NCBI RefSeq assembly: GCF_022539505.1
Contig: NC_061510.1
Span: 392,938,249 to 393,002,248, forward strand
Source of the DNA: Lolium rigidum
Taxonomy: Eukaryota; Streptophyta; Magnoliopsida; Poales; Poaceae
Direction of reading: 5' to 3'
Length of the DNA stretch: 64,000 bases
Below are positions 45,226 through 56,020 of the stretch, one piece after another (position 1 is the stretch's first letter; every line of letters starts with the position of its first letter). The notes below the pieces were generated by a model, which searched no databases, was not told the origin of the DNA, and saw only the letters and a program-made list of their open reading frames with translations. The translations under genes and the position numbers were made by a program.

Positions 45226-45768
45226 TGACGTGGGCATTACCCTTCGGGTAATCAATGTTGCCCTACCCTGTATTCCCTAGTTGGAGGCCCATGAAGGCAC
45301 TCGACGACAAGATGGGCCACTAAGGCGGTGCAACGGAAGATTCCTTAAAGTACAAGACGCGGAAGGAGCCGAACAAGGAAAGTCTATAGATAGATCTACT
45401 GTAAACCTAGTCGTACTCGATTAGGCCTCTTGAGACCTGGCCTCCTATATAAAGGCCGGGAGAGGGGCGGTCGAGGGACAATCAATCTTAACAATCTTAG
45501 CCAACGAAGCTTAAAGCTAGGTCACCTTAGCGCTTAGCCAACTCGACGAGATCTCAGCCGAACTATTCGGCACCCCATTGTAACCCATTATCATCATAAT
45601 CAAGAACGAGACGAGGCGAGGACGTAAGGGTTTTACCTCATCGAGGGCCCCGAACCTAGGTAAATCGCTCTTCCCGCTTGTCTGCGAACCGATGTCTCGT
45701 GTCAGCTTGCAGGATTCCATCAACCCTAAGCCCCAATCGGAGGGCATTGCCGAGGAGCACCCTCGACA
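45226..45768 (+). repeat. 5' LTR of I
   Basis: 543 bases, TGACGTGGGCATTACCC to CCCTCGACA, followed directly by a primer region. Confidence 0.9.
45446..45453 (+). promoter_or_regulatory. Candidate TATA box in I LTR
   Basis: TATATAAA at offset 221 of a 543-base LTR; the same box is present at 44500 in the H1 LTR. Confidence 0.6.
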
Positions 45769-45769
45769 A

Positions 45770-45787
45770 TTGGCCCCGTCTGTGGGA
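45770..45787 (+). other. Primer-binding region of I
   Basis: TTGGCCCCGTCTGTGGGA next to the LTR end, one base different from the corresponding region of element L. Confidence 0.75.
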
Positions 45788-45827
45788 ACCTCGTCGGCAC
45801 AAGATTGGTCATCGGCGAGATCCAATC

Positions 45828-46580
45828 ATGACACCGGCGACTTTGCCGGCAACTTCATCGGCGACTCCATCGACACCGTCATCGCCAAACCTGCGAAGCC
45901 CGATTCGGTTCGGCTCCTACGAGTTCACCCCGCACAACGATTCCTCCCGCTCAAACTTCTCAGATCTACAAGGAAACATGGAGATGACCTTCGGCAGCGT
46001 CCACTACAATGTCAACGCGGAGGGAATCCTTCGACTGCTGGAATCGCCCACTTCCAGATCGACGAGTCCAAGCGCGTCATCATCACTCGAACTTTCGGCT
46101 GGTCTGACAGGCTCGACAAGTTCACCCGCGCCCTCGACTCCTCGTTCCGTGTCCTCCATGTCGGTAGGGATCCGACGATCCCACATCTTCGGAGTTAACC
46201 TCGTACTACGCTTGAAGCTGCGAAACCGAGGCACGGGCTGGGATAGAGCGACACGCCGTTCATCCGCAACACCCAATATTCGTCGGGGAGAGGACAGTAT
46301 CGACGAGCATCGTCCAAGGAACCACCCGAAGAACGGCACATCATCGGGTTTATGTCGCCAATAACACGGGAAATACGAGGCACGAGAGGAAACGGAGACC
46401 ACACTCCTCGTTCCGGTAGGGCGAGCGAGTTTCGAAAATAGCGCCGGCAACCACGACAGCGACTACACCATCGCGGACGAGGAGTGGGCAGCCGCCGGAG
46501 CAGCGGTACTCAACAACACACCGCTCCCCACGGAGAAAAACCGGGAGCATGCTGTCGAAGGAACAAGCCACCCTCGAGAG
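45828..46580 (+). pseudogene. gag N-terminal part of element I
   Basis: From ATG 45828 the protein starts MTPATLPATSSATPSTPSSP, then has FGSYEFTPHNDSSRSNFSDL and MEMTFGSVHYNVNAEGILRL, the usual N-terminal pattern of grass Tat-lineage gag. The frame ends at 46364 after earlier drift, and the F element is inserted at 46581. The capsid domain is not reached. Inactive fragment. Confidence 0.7.
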
Positions 46581-46769
46581 TGTAAGGATATTTTACCCTT
46601 ATCCATTATTTTGGTAACAATGACACCGTGCTAGAGTATTTGGCCTAATATGTTTATAAGGATAATCTCGGGTATTAGGCAATGAGGCATAAATGGTGTA
46701 TCAAAGGAACAAGAAGGCTAAAGGAGACCCCCACTTCAACAACAATCAAAAAGGGGCTACAGCAGAAAT

Positions 46770-47110
46770 CCGGTCTGCAGCCCGGTCCAGCAAGGCCAAG
46801 CAACCGGCCTGTCCGGCGCACGGCTCGGTCAGCCGGTCGCCAACGGGGCAGTCCGGCGCACGACCCGGTCGACCGGCCGCCAACCGGGCTCTACACCGGA
46901 ACACGACAAATTCGGTTGCCGACCGGTCAACCGGCCTACGGACTCGGCGAGTCCGGCGCACGGCCCGGTCGGCCGGTCGCTCAGCCGGGCGCCAACCGGC
47001 CGCCAACCGGAGGAGCTCCAGGACCAGCTAAGGGCGTCCGGTCACCGGTCCGGTCCGGCCGGCCTCACCACCGGGCTGTCCGTCGCAGTGGCCCGGTCAA
47101 CCGGGTTTCT
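46770..47110 (+). repeat. CCGG-rich irregular repeat block in F LTR
   Basis: Dense CCGGTC, ACCGG and CCGGCGCACG units, upstream of the TATA box. Similar motifs fill the LTR and leader of family E. Confidence 0.75.
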
Positions 47111-47162
47111 CGAGGAAAAAGCTGAGGTGGCAAGTGCCCAACGGCCATATTTCGAAGAACAC

Positions 47163-47170
47163 TATAAATA
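47163..47170 (+). promoter_or_regulatory. Candidate TATA box in F LTR
   Basis: TATAAATA just downstream of the CCGG-rich block. Confidence 0.55.
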
Positions 47171-47920
47171 GGTCTTCTCCTACCTCCGAGCAGTTAGGCA
47201 CTACACTACAAGCTGTTCTTGAGCTCTCTCTCTCTTACTCCATTGCTAGAAACACCAAAAGCCTCAGATCTACCTCCTCCTCCACCCAAACTCAAATCCC
47301 TCCTGGGAATCGCTAGAGGAGGACCTGATCTACTGTTCTACCAAGCCAAATCTCATTCCCCCTTGTATTCATCGAGAAGCTTGCTTCCTAGGGTTCCTTG
47401 GAAACCCTAGGTGGGCAAGAGGAGTCCGGAAGCATCCGGGCTGTGGATTTGCTCCGGGCAAGATTGTGAAGGTTTGGAGGCTACCTCAAAGTCTACCACA
47501 AGTGAGTGAGCTATTCCTTCGTGGGATAGGCTCCGGAGAATAGGGTGAGCCTTCGTGGCGTGGGGAATCCTTCGTGGGACCTCCACCCCTCCAAACGTGA
47601 CGTACCTTGTTGCAAAGCAAGGGAACACGGGAATACATCCTCGTCTCCGCGTGCTATCGGTTATCTCTAACCGAACTCCTTACTTAGTGATTTAAGCTGC
47701 TCGTGAGAGCCTTCGTGCTCGAGTTAGTTGTATCCTCATATAGGTTGGTTCACCTAGTTTGCATTAGGCTCACCTTTATATTCCGCAAAGCCTAATATTG
47801 CAAAGAAAGAATTAAAACTTGTGGAAACCTATTCACCCCCTCTAGGTTTACCATCTCTATACTTTCAATTGGTATCGAGCTCTGGAATCTTATTAAGGGC
47901 TTCACCGCCTTAAGAGTGAG

Positions 47921-50900
47921 ATGGATAAACTCTTCGAGGGTCTAGATGACGACTCTAACCTTTCGGTTAAAGAGATGAAATCTAGATTCTTGGCATATGA
48001 TGCCGAGAAGAAGAAAAAGGAGGATGAGCTACAAAACCAAATGACGAAATGTCTTCCATGCTTAAGAAATTAACTAGTGGTCCTCCTCCTAGTACGGCCT
48101 CGGCCTCTCTAGGGAATTTCCATGAAGTTAATCATGACTATCCCAAAAACACTTCACCCATGCCTCATATCAACCATAGTGGGAATGTTCCCCATTTTGA
48201 TGGAACTCACTTTCCTTTTTGGAATCCTCTATGGAATCTCATATTCGCGAGCTGCGAGTGTGGAGTTGTGGGAGATCATTGTTCATGGACACCGGGAACC
48301 ACAAGATCCCATTCGGTTGACCTCCACCGAATTCTACAACCATCAACTCAATGCCTCCGCACGTGACAAGATTAGAAGTGGCATCAACCGCATAGCTTCT
48401 TGATCAAGTCAATGACATCGACTCCACTAAAGAGTTGTGGGATCGGATCGTAGTACTCCAAGAGGGAACCGATTTGATCCAATCGGCTCTTTATGAGACT
48501 CGCAAAGCAAGAGGCTCACCGAGTTCATGATTCGAGATGGAGAATCCGTGTCCGATGCCTACGCTAGGCTTGGTGCTCTTAGAGTAAGAGTCAAGGGACT
48601 TGGTGTTGAGAAGTACAATGATGGCTTCGAGATGAATGAAGCATTCATAAAGTTCAAGGTCATTGCTATGATTGCCGTCAAGCAACAAGACACCAACCTT
48701 GCACTCAACTTGCAAATCATGACCAAGAGTGCCGATCTAAACTCCGATGATCTCGTCTCCTATGTGGACGCCAATTAAAACATGGCCAAAGCGGGAAAGA
48801 GGCTCATGGCAATGAACCGTGTTGATGAAGCCTCACACAACCATGAAGCGCCACACAACCTTGCTCTCAAAGCTAGGGACGATCATGGAAGCAATGAAGA
48901 CTATGAATTTGAAGAAGAAGAAGAGATGACTTCAACTAGTGACATTGCTACCGACTTTGCTTTCTTTGCCAAGAAATACAAGGCAAAGTTCCCAATGCTC
49001 CTCAATGACAAGAATAAGAAAAGAACTTGCTACAATTGTGATGAAGATAGCCACTTTGCAAATGAGTGCCCTTATGAGAAAAGGGTAGACAAGCCAAGAT
49101 TCATCAAAGGGGTCAAGCCAAGATTGAAGCCAAACCCAATCAACGATCGATTCAAGAAGAACAAGGGAAGAGCCTTTGTTGGGGCCGAGTACTTGTCCAA
49201 TGATGAAGATGAAGATGAGGAGAAGGAGGCCGGGGTGGCCGGCTTGGCTTCTCCAAGCCCGGGTCACTTTTCACATATGACTACTCCAAGGACTACTCCA
49301 CGGAGAATGATGTTGGTTCTTCCTTCATGGCAAGAACAACTCAAGATGATGACTCCGATGACTCTTCCTCCTCTACAATCGTTGGCTCTTGTCTTATGGC
49401 AAGGGAAACCAAGGTAATGGAACCTCCACCTTCCCTATCTAGTGTTCTTGATGATGAAAACGAAAATCAAGAAGAATTAATTGTGCTTAAGGAACTCTAT
49501 GATGTTAGATGCACCCTTCATGGTGAAGCTCTTGTCAAGTTTGATTTCTTGATGGACTCACTCAAGGAGAAGGATGAGTCCATTGAGGAATTAGAATATC
49601 ATTTAAATGAGAAGGAACGGAGATTCAATCTCCTAAGACAAGAGCTAAAAACCGAAAGGTGCATATCTCAAGGTCTTAAGCAACAAATTGAAACTTATGA
49701 ACTTGATAAAGTTAAGGACCTAGAAACTATTGATAGGGCTCAATCTTTGACTCAAGTGCTCCATACCTCAAAGGAGGAACTTGAAGTTGCTCATGCTTCT
49801 CTCACTAGGGATCTTGACCACCTTGAAAGAGCTAACAAGCTTGTAAAGGATGAGCTCAAGAAACTTGGAGAGAACCATGACCTACTCCAAGAAACCTACA
49901 CAAAAGCACTTGAATCAATGAAGGATCCCATTGTTGTTGAAAAGCATGCTAGTTCCCCTACATCTTTTACTAGTGAGCATGCTAAGCTTGTTGAGGAACA
50001 TGTTCGTTTACAAGAGGAACTCTCTTTGCATGTTGAGACCAATGCATATCTTGAATCCTTGGTAACTAAATATGGTCTCGACTATCATCCTAATGAATCC
50101 TCTTGTGAGCATGCATCTATTCTTGAGGAAAATGTTAGGTTAACAAAGGAACTTGCAAAGTTCACCACCGCCAAGAACAAGATGGGATTGGATGACCTCT
50201 TGAGTAAGCAAAGGTCAAACAATCAAAAGTTTGGACTTGGATATGTTCCCAAGTCTCAGAAGAAGAAGAACTACAACAAGGAGAAACCCGCTCAAGATAA
50301 GAACAAGAAGGTCACTAATAATGGCAAAGCCTCAAAGGGCAAAGCCACTAGTGGTGAACGCACGGGGCCAAACGATCACTATGCATTATTTGTTGATTAT
50401 TATGGTGATGTCTATGCTAACTATATTGGCCCTCCTAATGGCTATGCTTATAGAGAGTACTCAATTTGGGTATCAAAATATATTGTTGCCATTGCAAAGG
50501 AACCCATTAATCGATGGGTTCCTAAATCCTCTACTTGATTTTGTAGGGGTATTCCTCCGGTGGTCCAAAATGGGTGTTTGATAGTGGATGCACCAATCAT
50601 ATGATCGGAGGAAGAGGTGTGCTTGATCAATTCATTGAAGATATCAACAAGAAGTCAAGCATTACCTTTGGTGATAACTCAAAGGGAAAGGTACTTGGGT
50701 ATGGCAAGGTAGCAATCTCTAAGGACTTGTGCCTTGAGACGGTTATGCTTGTTGAATCCCTTGGCTATAACTTACTTTCTATATATCATCTTGCCGATGC
50801 CGGTTACAATTCATATTTTACTAGTTATTGTGTGAAAGTCTTTAGGAGTGACAATCTCAAATTGGTCCTCATTGGATATGTGGAGAACAACCTTTATGTG

Positions 50901-51847
50901 GTTGACCTCTCGAAAGAGAGCTCCTCTCACTCCACATGTCTAATGGCGACCAAGCATGACGAAGGTTGGTTGTGGCATCGCCGCCTTGGTCATGTCAACA
51001 TGAGGAATCTCAAACAACTCCTAAAGGGTGAACACATTGTGGGACTAACCGGCATTTCTTTTGAGAAAGATCGTGTTTGCGAGTGCATGTGTAGCCGGAA
51101 AGCAACTCAAGGAGAGACATCCTATCAAGAGTATCGTCACCACATCTAGGCCTTTGGAGCTCCTTCATTTGGATCTCTTTGGGCCATCACATTATGATAC
51201 TCTTGGTGGGAGCAAATATGGACTCGTCATTGTTGATGATTACTCAAGATACTCTTGGGTCTTTCTCCTTAAGTCAAAGGACGAGACCCATAGGGAATTC
51301 ATCATCTTCGCCAAGAAAGCTCAACGTATGTATGAATCCGAGATCAAGGCGATAAGGACCGACAATGGCACCGAGTTCAAGAACTACACCATGCGAGAGT
51401 TTGTCGATGATGAGGGCATCAAGCATGAGTTCTGGCGCCATACACCCCTCAACAAAATGGTGTTGTTGAAAGGAAGAACCGGACTATCATTGAGATGGCA
51501 AGAACCATGTTGAGTGAATTCAACTCACCCCACAACTTTTGGGGAGAAGCCATCTCTACGGCCGTCCACTACTCCAACCGGCTCTTTCTTCATCCCCTCC
51601 AAAACAAAACTCCATACGAGCTTCTTACCGGTAACAAGCCTAATGTCATGTACATTCGTGTTTTTGGATGCAAATGCCTTGTTAAAAACAACAAAGGAAA
51701 GCTCGGTAAATTTGAAACTAGAACCATAGAGGGCATATTTGTTGGTTATGCGGAGAAATCTCACGCCTATAGGTACTACAACCGGTCCACCGGGACTATT
51801 GAAGTATCTTGTGACGTGAAGTTCTTGGAGGATAATGGCTCCCAAGT
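47921..51847 (+). pseudogene. Copia gag-protease-integrase polyprotein of F, frameshifted and truncated
   Basis: Starts MDKLFEGLDDDSNLSVKEMK at 47921. Shifts occur near 48050, 48200, 48400, 48500, 49300, 50540, 51140 and 51440. Gag pieces include FDGTHFPFWNPLWNL and VELWEIIVHG, then a CCHC zinc knuckle CYNCDEDSHFANEC (49028-49069). A long coiled coil (about 49450-50150; for example KEKDESIEELEYHLNEKERR) follows. The protease motif is VFDSGCTNHMIG at about 50577, the GAG-pre-integrase segment WLWHRRLGHVNMRNLKQLL, and the integrase core shows LDLFGPSHYDTLGGSKYGLV, DDYSRYSWVFLL and IRTDNGTEF; the glutamate region is frameshifted. It ends CDVKFLEDNGSQVDEV at the E1 junction. It is inactive. Confidence 0.88.
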
Positions 51848-52766
51848 TGATGAGGTCTAAGACCCCGTTTGTGGCCCGATCTTGCGGTTGACCCGAAATC
51901 CAAGGAGGAAGATAGGGAGAGCGCGAAGAACACAAAGAACACGAAGAACACGAGGAACTCACGCACGCACGCCCACCCGATACAACCGATACTTACCCTC
52001 GTGGCTCGATGGACCACGCCAATAGAATCAACCCGGGAGAGACGCGAAGTAGAATCCGGAGTGAGAGATCGGTGAGGGAGATGAATCAAGGAGTTGGAGA
52101 GAGAGTGGGTAACACTAGAATCTCACACTCACAAATCCATACATCCATCAAGGGTTGCCTTGGATACAAAGGGGATGAAACCCTAGGGAGACAAAGCTCA
52201 AAGTCATCTCTAAACCTAAATCATGTCTAAGGAGGTAAGGGGGCGTCCCGGGTCTATATATAGGCACCCAAGACGACACATGGCGAAAAGGTACATAAGT
52301 GGGTAACTTGGGCAGTTTGGTGGGTAATCCCATCGGATCCGGTCTGGGGCCGGTCAGACCGGGTCCTGGACCGAATGGTCCGGTCGTGGGTCCGGTTGAC
52401 CGGCCGCCAACCGGACTGGGCCTCCTCCTCCCTCTTCCTTCTTCTCTTCTTTCCCTCTTCTTCTTCCTTCTTCCTTCTTTCCTTCTTCTTCTTCCTTCTT
52501 CCTTGCACCATGGGAGTTCCTTCTCCCTTGGTCCTTGTCGATGTCGGCACCTATAGACACCATGACGATAGGCATGAGGTAGCATACCATTCGAGTTGGT
52601 GTTGAGGTCGACCATAGAGAGGAAGGAGTTCACCTTTACATATATGGCGGGGTTTTGTGTTGTTGGTCCACTTGGGGGACTCCTTGGCCATGGTGTAGCG
52701 TCGATGATAGTCGGGGCTGCACTTGTTGGTCTTGAGGCGTAGGTGTCCAAAGGCCACCCCGCATCA
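51848..52766 (-). repeat. 3' LTR of E1
   Basis: 919 bases, TGATGCGGGGTGGCC to GACCTCATCA on the minus strand. It is preceded by the purine run AAGGGGGGGAGG (polypurine tract, about 52768-52780). Confidence 0.88.
52421..52504 (+). repeat. Pyrimidine-rich tract in E1 LTR
   Basis: Almost only C and T, with TTCTTC and TTCC repeats. It is the reverse-strand equivalent of 35203-35270. Confidence 0.85.
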
Positions 52767-53871
52767 CCTCCCCCCCTTGGGGAAGAGTCGTCCTCGACTC
52801 TTGTTCCTCCTCATCGATGATGTAGTCCATGACGGGTGTCCCATGTTGTGGTAGAGGGATAAAGTCGCGGTCGAAGAAGAACTTGGGGAAAAACAACTTG
52901 CAAATGGAAAGCTTGTGGATGCCAATTTTGTGATCGGCGAACAAGAGGCTCTCAATAAAACACGAAGCATCAAGTCGTTTCTCCAAGAGGCATTTGGCAA
53001 AAATGGGAACCAAAAGAGTGTCGATGTATCCAAAATGTGGTAGGGCAAAATTTTGTGCATGTAAGAGTTGTAAGGTGTCAAAAATGTGTGGTGTAGCATT
53101 GTCCCAAACCAATGGAACAATCAAAAGGCAAGTATCGGCGGCAAAATTTTGGGCAAAATTGTTATGTGCAATGGCAAAGAGATGGAAACTTCTAGCTTGG
53201 GAAAGTATGGTTGGCGTGAGCCAAGTATGGGTATCCTCAAGTGTCAAAGCATCCATTTCAATTGCTAAAGATGAAATGAGAAATCCAAAGAAGAGCAACT
53301 TTTTGTGTGACATGTGGCACAAGATGCATAAGGTGTCTCTCACATGTATGACATGGTCCTTGAGATTGTCGGAGTGTATGATGAAAGCATCAAGACATAC
53401 AACAACCATTGTGCCAACAAGATGTGTCAAGCTATGTTGCATAAGAGGCCAAAGAGGTGACGAGGAATTGGGACAAACCGAAAGCTCGACAAGACAAGCC
53501 GAACACACACGAGGGCGAAGGCTTTTGGGAACATACCCTTTGGTGTGAATCCCATGGTTAAGGCCCTTGTTGGGGTAGCTCTCAATTGCTCGTTTTGCCA
53601 ACTCATGTTCCGTGGCGGTGGAAGCGGTCGTCCGTGTACCTACACATGGAAGAAGCAAAACAAAAAGCGTGTGTGCATGATAGAGGAACACATCATCCAT
53701 CATGATGGTCCAAGTCTTGTGCACATCACCATTAGTGTCAATCAATATAGTATGGAATGCATGGCGATGGTGAAAATGGCAAGAAGGTGCATTCATGGCA
53801 TGTGGTAACTCATGATCATCAAAAAGTGAGAAGGCTATGGGGGCCATCTCAGTGTACAATGAAATAAGCAT
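52636..53871 (-). CDS. ORF2 of E1, reverse-transcriptase-derived protein lacking YxDD
   Basis: 411 residues, uninterrupted, overlapping the end of ORF1 by 23 bases in another frame and running into the 3' LTR. The centre follows the order of Gypsy reverse transcriptase: NSSSPLWPLMQHSLTHLVGT (like the segment before the active site), then VVVCLDAFIIHSDNLKDHV at residues about 156-174, where VVVYxDDILIYS is usual, then FFGFLISSLAIEMD, THTWLTP, QARSFH and FALPHFG, matching the connection between RT and RNase H. The active site reads CLDA in place of YxDD, so polymerase activity is unlikely. The N-terminal 100 residues are not recognised. The open frame despite lost catalysis is unusual. Homology is by eye only. 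Confidence 0.6.
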   Translation of the reverse strand: MLISLYTEMAPIAFSLFDDHELPHAMNAPSCHFHHRHAFHTILIDTNGDVHKTWTIMMDDVFLYHAHTLFVLLLPCVGTRTTASTATEHELAKRAIESYPNKGLNHGIHTKGYVPKSLRPRVCSACLVELSVCPNSSSPLWPLMQHSLTHLVGTMVVVCLDAFIIHSDNLKDHVIHVRDTLCILCHMSHKKLLFFGFLISSLAIEMDALTLEDTHTWLTPTILSQARSFHLFAIAHNNFAQNFAADTCLLIVPLVWDNATPHIFDTLQLLHAQNFALPHFGYIDTLLVPIFAKCLLEKRLDASCFIESLLFADHKIGIHKLSICKLFFPKFFFDRDFIPLPQHGTPVMDYIIDEEEQESRTTLPQGGEVMRGGLWTPTPQDQQVQPRLSSTLHHGQGVPQVDQQHKTPPYM

Positions 53872-56020
53872 TCTTGCATACCAAGCATAAGAAAGAGCAA
53901 TTGTTCACAATCTTGGATGCAAGGATCATGGAATGGTGTAAACATTTGGGGCAAAGCATGCGGAATATGTTATCATTGTTGTCGACAACCCTATGGAAAG
54001 AGCTAGTGTTCATCAAGGGTGTCACAACACAAGCATGATCATTATGGCAAGCAAGCGGGGAAAAAGTGAAACTCTCGTAGCATGGCATGGTCATGGTATC
54101 ACAAGCAATCAATTCCACATGATCAACAATGTTATCAAGCAAAGCATCACATGGGAAAGTGAAAGTAGCATGTGAAGTAGCAAATGGATCATCGAGATCA
54201 TGCATGCACTCAAAATTCATCATGTCCACTAGTGGGATCATGGCATCATCAACACCTATGTTGTTACCTTTGGAGGCCGACTCATTTGAGGTAGGTGTTG
54301 TGGAGGTAGGAGGATCCATGTGGTCGACATGTCCGTCTTGAAGCAAGCATGGTGAGATATCATCATCTTCATGCACCATGTACATCGTCTCCATGATCGG
54401 GAACTCATCCTCCGTGGAACCTAGTGCAACATAAGAAGACACCATAGAGGGAGAGGTTAATGTGTTAGCAAATGCAATGTCCTCCAAGGACCTATCATCT
54501 ACCTCTCTCAACTCACTTTGTGTATCACTCATGTCCTCCAATTGGAAGCACTCAAACTCACATATGGGGTGGAAGTCACTCAACTCACTATCACTCTCAC
54601 TCAAGTGGGCTAAGTGGCTCTCATGCTCACATGGGATTGGTACCAACTCATCGATCAAGCATATAGGAGTAGGCTCGACTTTCTCATCTCCATGCGCCTC
54701 CTTGGTTGAAGGGAAGTTCCCATGCTCAACCATCTCAACTCCATCGCCTCCCAAGTCGTCCTCCATCGGTGGCGCCGTAGTGTTGTGGAGAGCTAGGCTC
54801 GGATCCACATCATCCTTGCGTTGGCCTTGGAGGTCTTCATCTTGAAGTGTGGGCGCCGTAGGCTTCTTGGTGGCTTGGGCTTGTAGCTCGTCGAAGTGGA
54901 GCATGTCGGTGCTCGTCGATGTGCATTGCCATGCCATGTGACCCTTGGCCTTGCATACCTCACATAGGAGATTGGGACATTCCCGTGGAGGGTGGCCTTG
55001 TTGCTTGCACTTGTAGCATCGGAGTCCATAGGCATGTGACGAGGTAGAGGCCATTGTGGTGGTGGCACAAGAGGTGGAAGTCGCCTTATGAGGAAGGTAT
55101 GCGCGATGTGCACTTGCCATCCTTGGAGTGGTAGGCACCAAATGATGGTGTTTGTCGTCTTCATGTCGAGGATCTCGTCTTCGTGCATCATCATCATGGC
55201 TTGAGTGGTGTCGTCGAAGATCCGTGGAAGATGTTGGTCGATGGCGCTCATGGGGTGGCTTGTGTCGGCGATGATCACGGGGTGACATATGTCGATGGGA
55301 GCCATGCAACGGTGGTGGTCGACGACGATCATGCGAAGGTGTATGTCGATGACGATCCTTAACATGCCTAGAGGATAGCTCATGTGGCTTGGCATGTTGC
55401 TTGTGGCGCCTTGTGGAGCTTGGAGAAGAGTGTCGATGACGATCATGTTGGGGACGCTCTTGATGCTCCACATGATGTGCTTGAAGTCGACGATCTTGTG
55501 CATAAGCACTCTCATGGTGGCGCCTTGTGGAGCTCGGAGAAGTGTGTGGATGACGCTCATGATGGGGACTCTCTTGATGATCCATATGATGGTGCCATCG
55601 TGGAGGTCCTCTATCTTCATATGTAGCTCCATTGGCCAAGTAGGTGACTAGGTGAGGCTCCGCCATGGTGTCGATGTCGTAGGCGTGGCGTTGCTCCACC
55701 ATGTCGTCCATGCTTGATGAGCCATTGTCGATGTAGAGCTCGTCGAAGTCGTCCTCAAGGTGGTGCTCCACCATGTCGTCCATGTCGATGATGCTTGGGG
55801 AGCCATGGTCGTTGTCGAGCTCCTCGATGTCGGAGATGTCGGTGATGCTTGGGGAGCCATGGTCGTTGTCAAGCTCCTCGATGTCGGACATGCCGATGAT
55901 GCTTGCGGAGCTATAGTCGGAGTAGAGCTCCACATGTTCCTCCACATCCGCGGTGCTTGAAGAGGAATCCTCCTCGAAGTTCTCCGTGTACTCCTCCGTA
56001 TCTTCATCTTCGCTATCCAT
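53849..56020 (-). CDS. ORF1 of E1, gag-like protein with two zinc knuckles
   Basis: 723 residues from ATG 56020, intact. Residues 1-150 are acidic, with a repeated SDIEELDNDHGSPSI unit. Residues about 150-310 are His/Arg-rich with repeats such as HERHPHTSPSSTRRHHES. At about 335-370 are two CCHC knuckles, CYKCKQQGHPPREC and CEVCKAKGHMAWQC, spaced as in nucleocapsid proteins. The C-terminal half is acidic and ends with four cysteines in pairs (MLCPKC and LCLVC), which could form another metal site. No capsid domain was recognised. The role is probably RNA binding in particle assembly; this is inference from the knuckles. A truncated copy is at 58239-59941. Confidence 0.78.
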   Translation of the reverse strand: MDSEDEDTEEYTENFEEDSSSSTADVEEHVELYSDYSSASIIGMSDIEELDNDHGSPSITDISDIEELDNDHGSPSIIDMDDMVEHHLEDDFDELYIDNGSSSMDDMVEQRHAYDIDTMAEPHLVTYLANGATYEDRGPPRWHHHMDHQESPHHERHPHTSPSSTRRHHESAYAQDRRLQAHHVEHQERPQHDRHRHSSPSSTRRHKQHAKPHELSSRHVKDRHRHTPSHDRRRPPPLHGSHRHMSPRDHRRHKPPHERHRPTSSTDLRRHHSSHDDDARRRDPRHEDDKHHHLVPTTPRMASAHRAYLPHKATSTSCATTTMASTSSHAYGLRCYKCKQQGHPPRECPNLLCEVCKAKGHMAWQCTSTSTDMLHFDELQAQATKKPTAPTLQDEDLQGQRKDDVDPSLALHNTTAPPMEDDLGGDGVEMVEHGNFPSTKEAHGDEKVEPTPICLIDELVPIPCEHESHLAHLSESDSELSDFHPICEFECFQLEDMSDTQSELREVDDRSLEDIAFANTLTSPSMVSSYVALGSTEDEFPIMETMYMVHEDDDISPCLLQDGHVDHMDPPTSTTPTSNESASKGNNIGVDDAMIPLVDMMNFECMHDLDDPFATSHATFTFPCDALLDNIVDHVELIACDTMTMPCYESFTFSPLACHNDHACVVTPLMNTSSFHRVVDNNDNIFRMLCPKCLHHSMILASKIVNNCSFLCLVCKNAYFIVH

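Larger units (their letters stand above)
45226..46580 (+). mobile_element. Element I, 5' end of a Tat/Retand-like Gypsy element, cut by F
   Basis: 5' LTR (45226-45768), primer region and start of gag, interrupted by the F LTR at 46581. No continuation is found downstream in the window. TGGGT at 45221-45225 is the presumed target duplication. Confidence 0.8.
46581..47867 (+). repeat. 5' LTR of F
   Basis: 1,287 bases, TGTAAGGATATTTTACC to ACTTTCA. It holds a CCGG-rich block at about 46770-47110. Confidence 0.85.
46581..51847 (+). mobile_element. Element F, Copia retrotransposon truncated after integrase
   Basis: 5' LTR (46581-47867), primer region (TTGGTATCGAGCTCTGG, close to initiator-Met type) and a gag-protease-integrase coding region with many frameshifts. 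The order protease, integrase and the long coiled coil in gag suggest the Maximus/SIRE branch of Copia. At 51847 the coding sequence passes directly into the E1 LTR, and reverse transcriptase and RNase H are absent from the rest of the window. Confidence 0.87.

Noticed and set aside
45678..46198. Second overlapping frame in element I beginning inside the LTR
   Set aside because: The start codon is within the LTR and the frame opposes the recognised gag start at 45828.
53849..56020. Cellular zinc-knuckle gene
   Set aside because: Although intact, it sits between an LTR-linked primer region and a polypurine tract with a 3' LTR, and a second copy has the same arrangement; it is an element gene.
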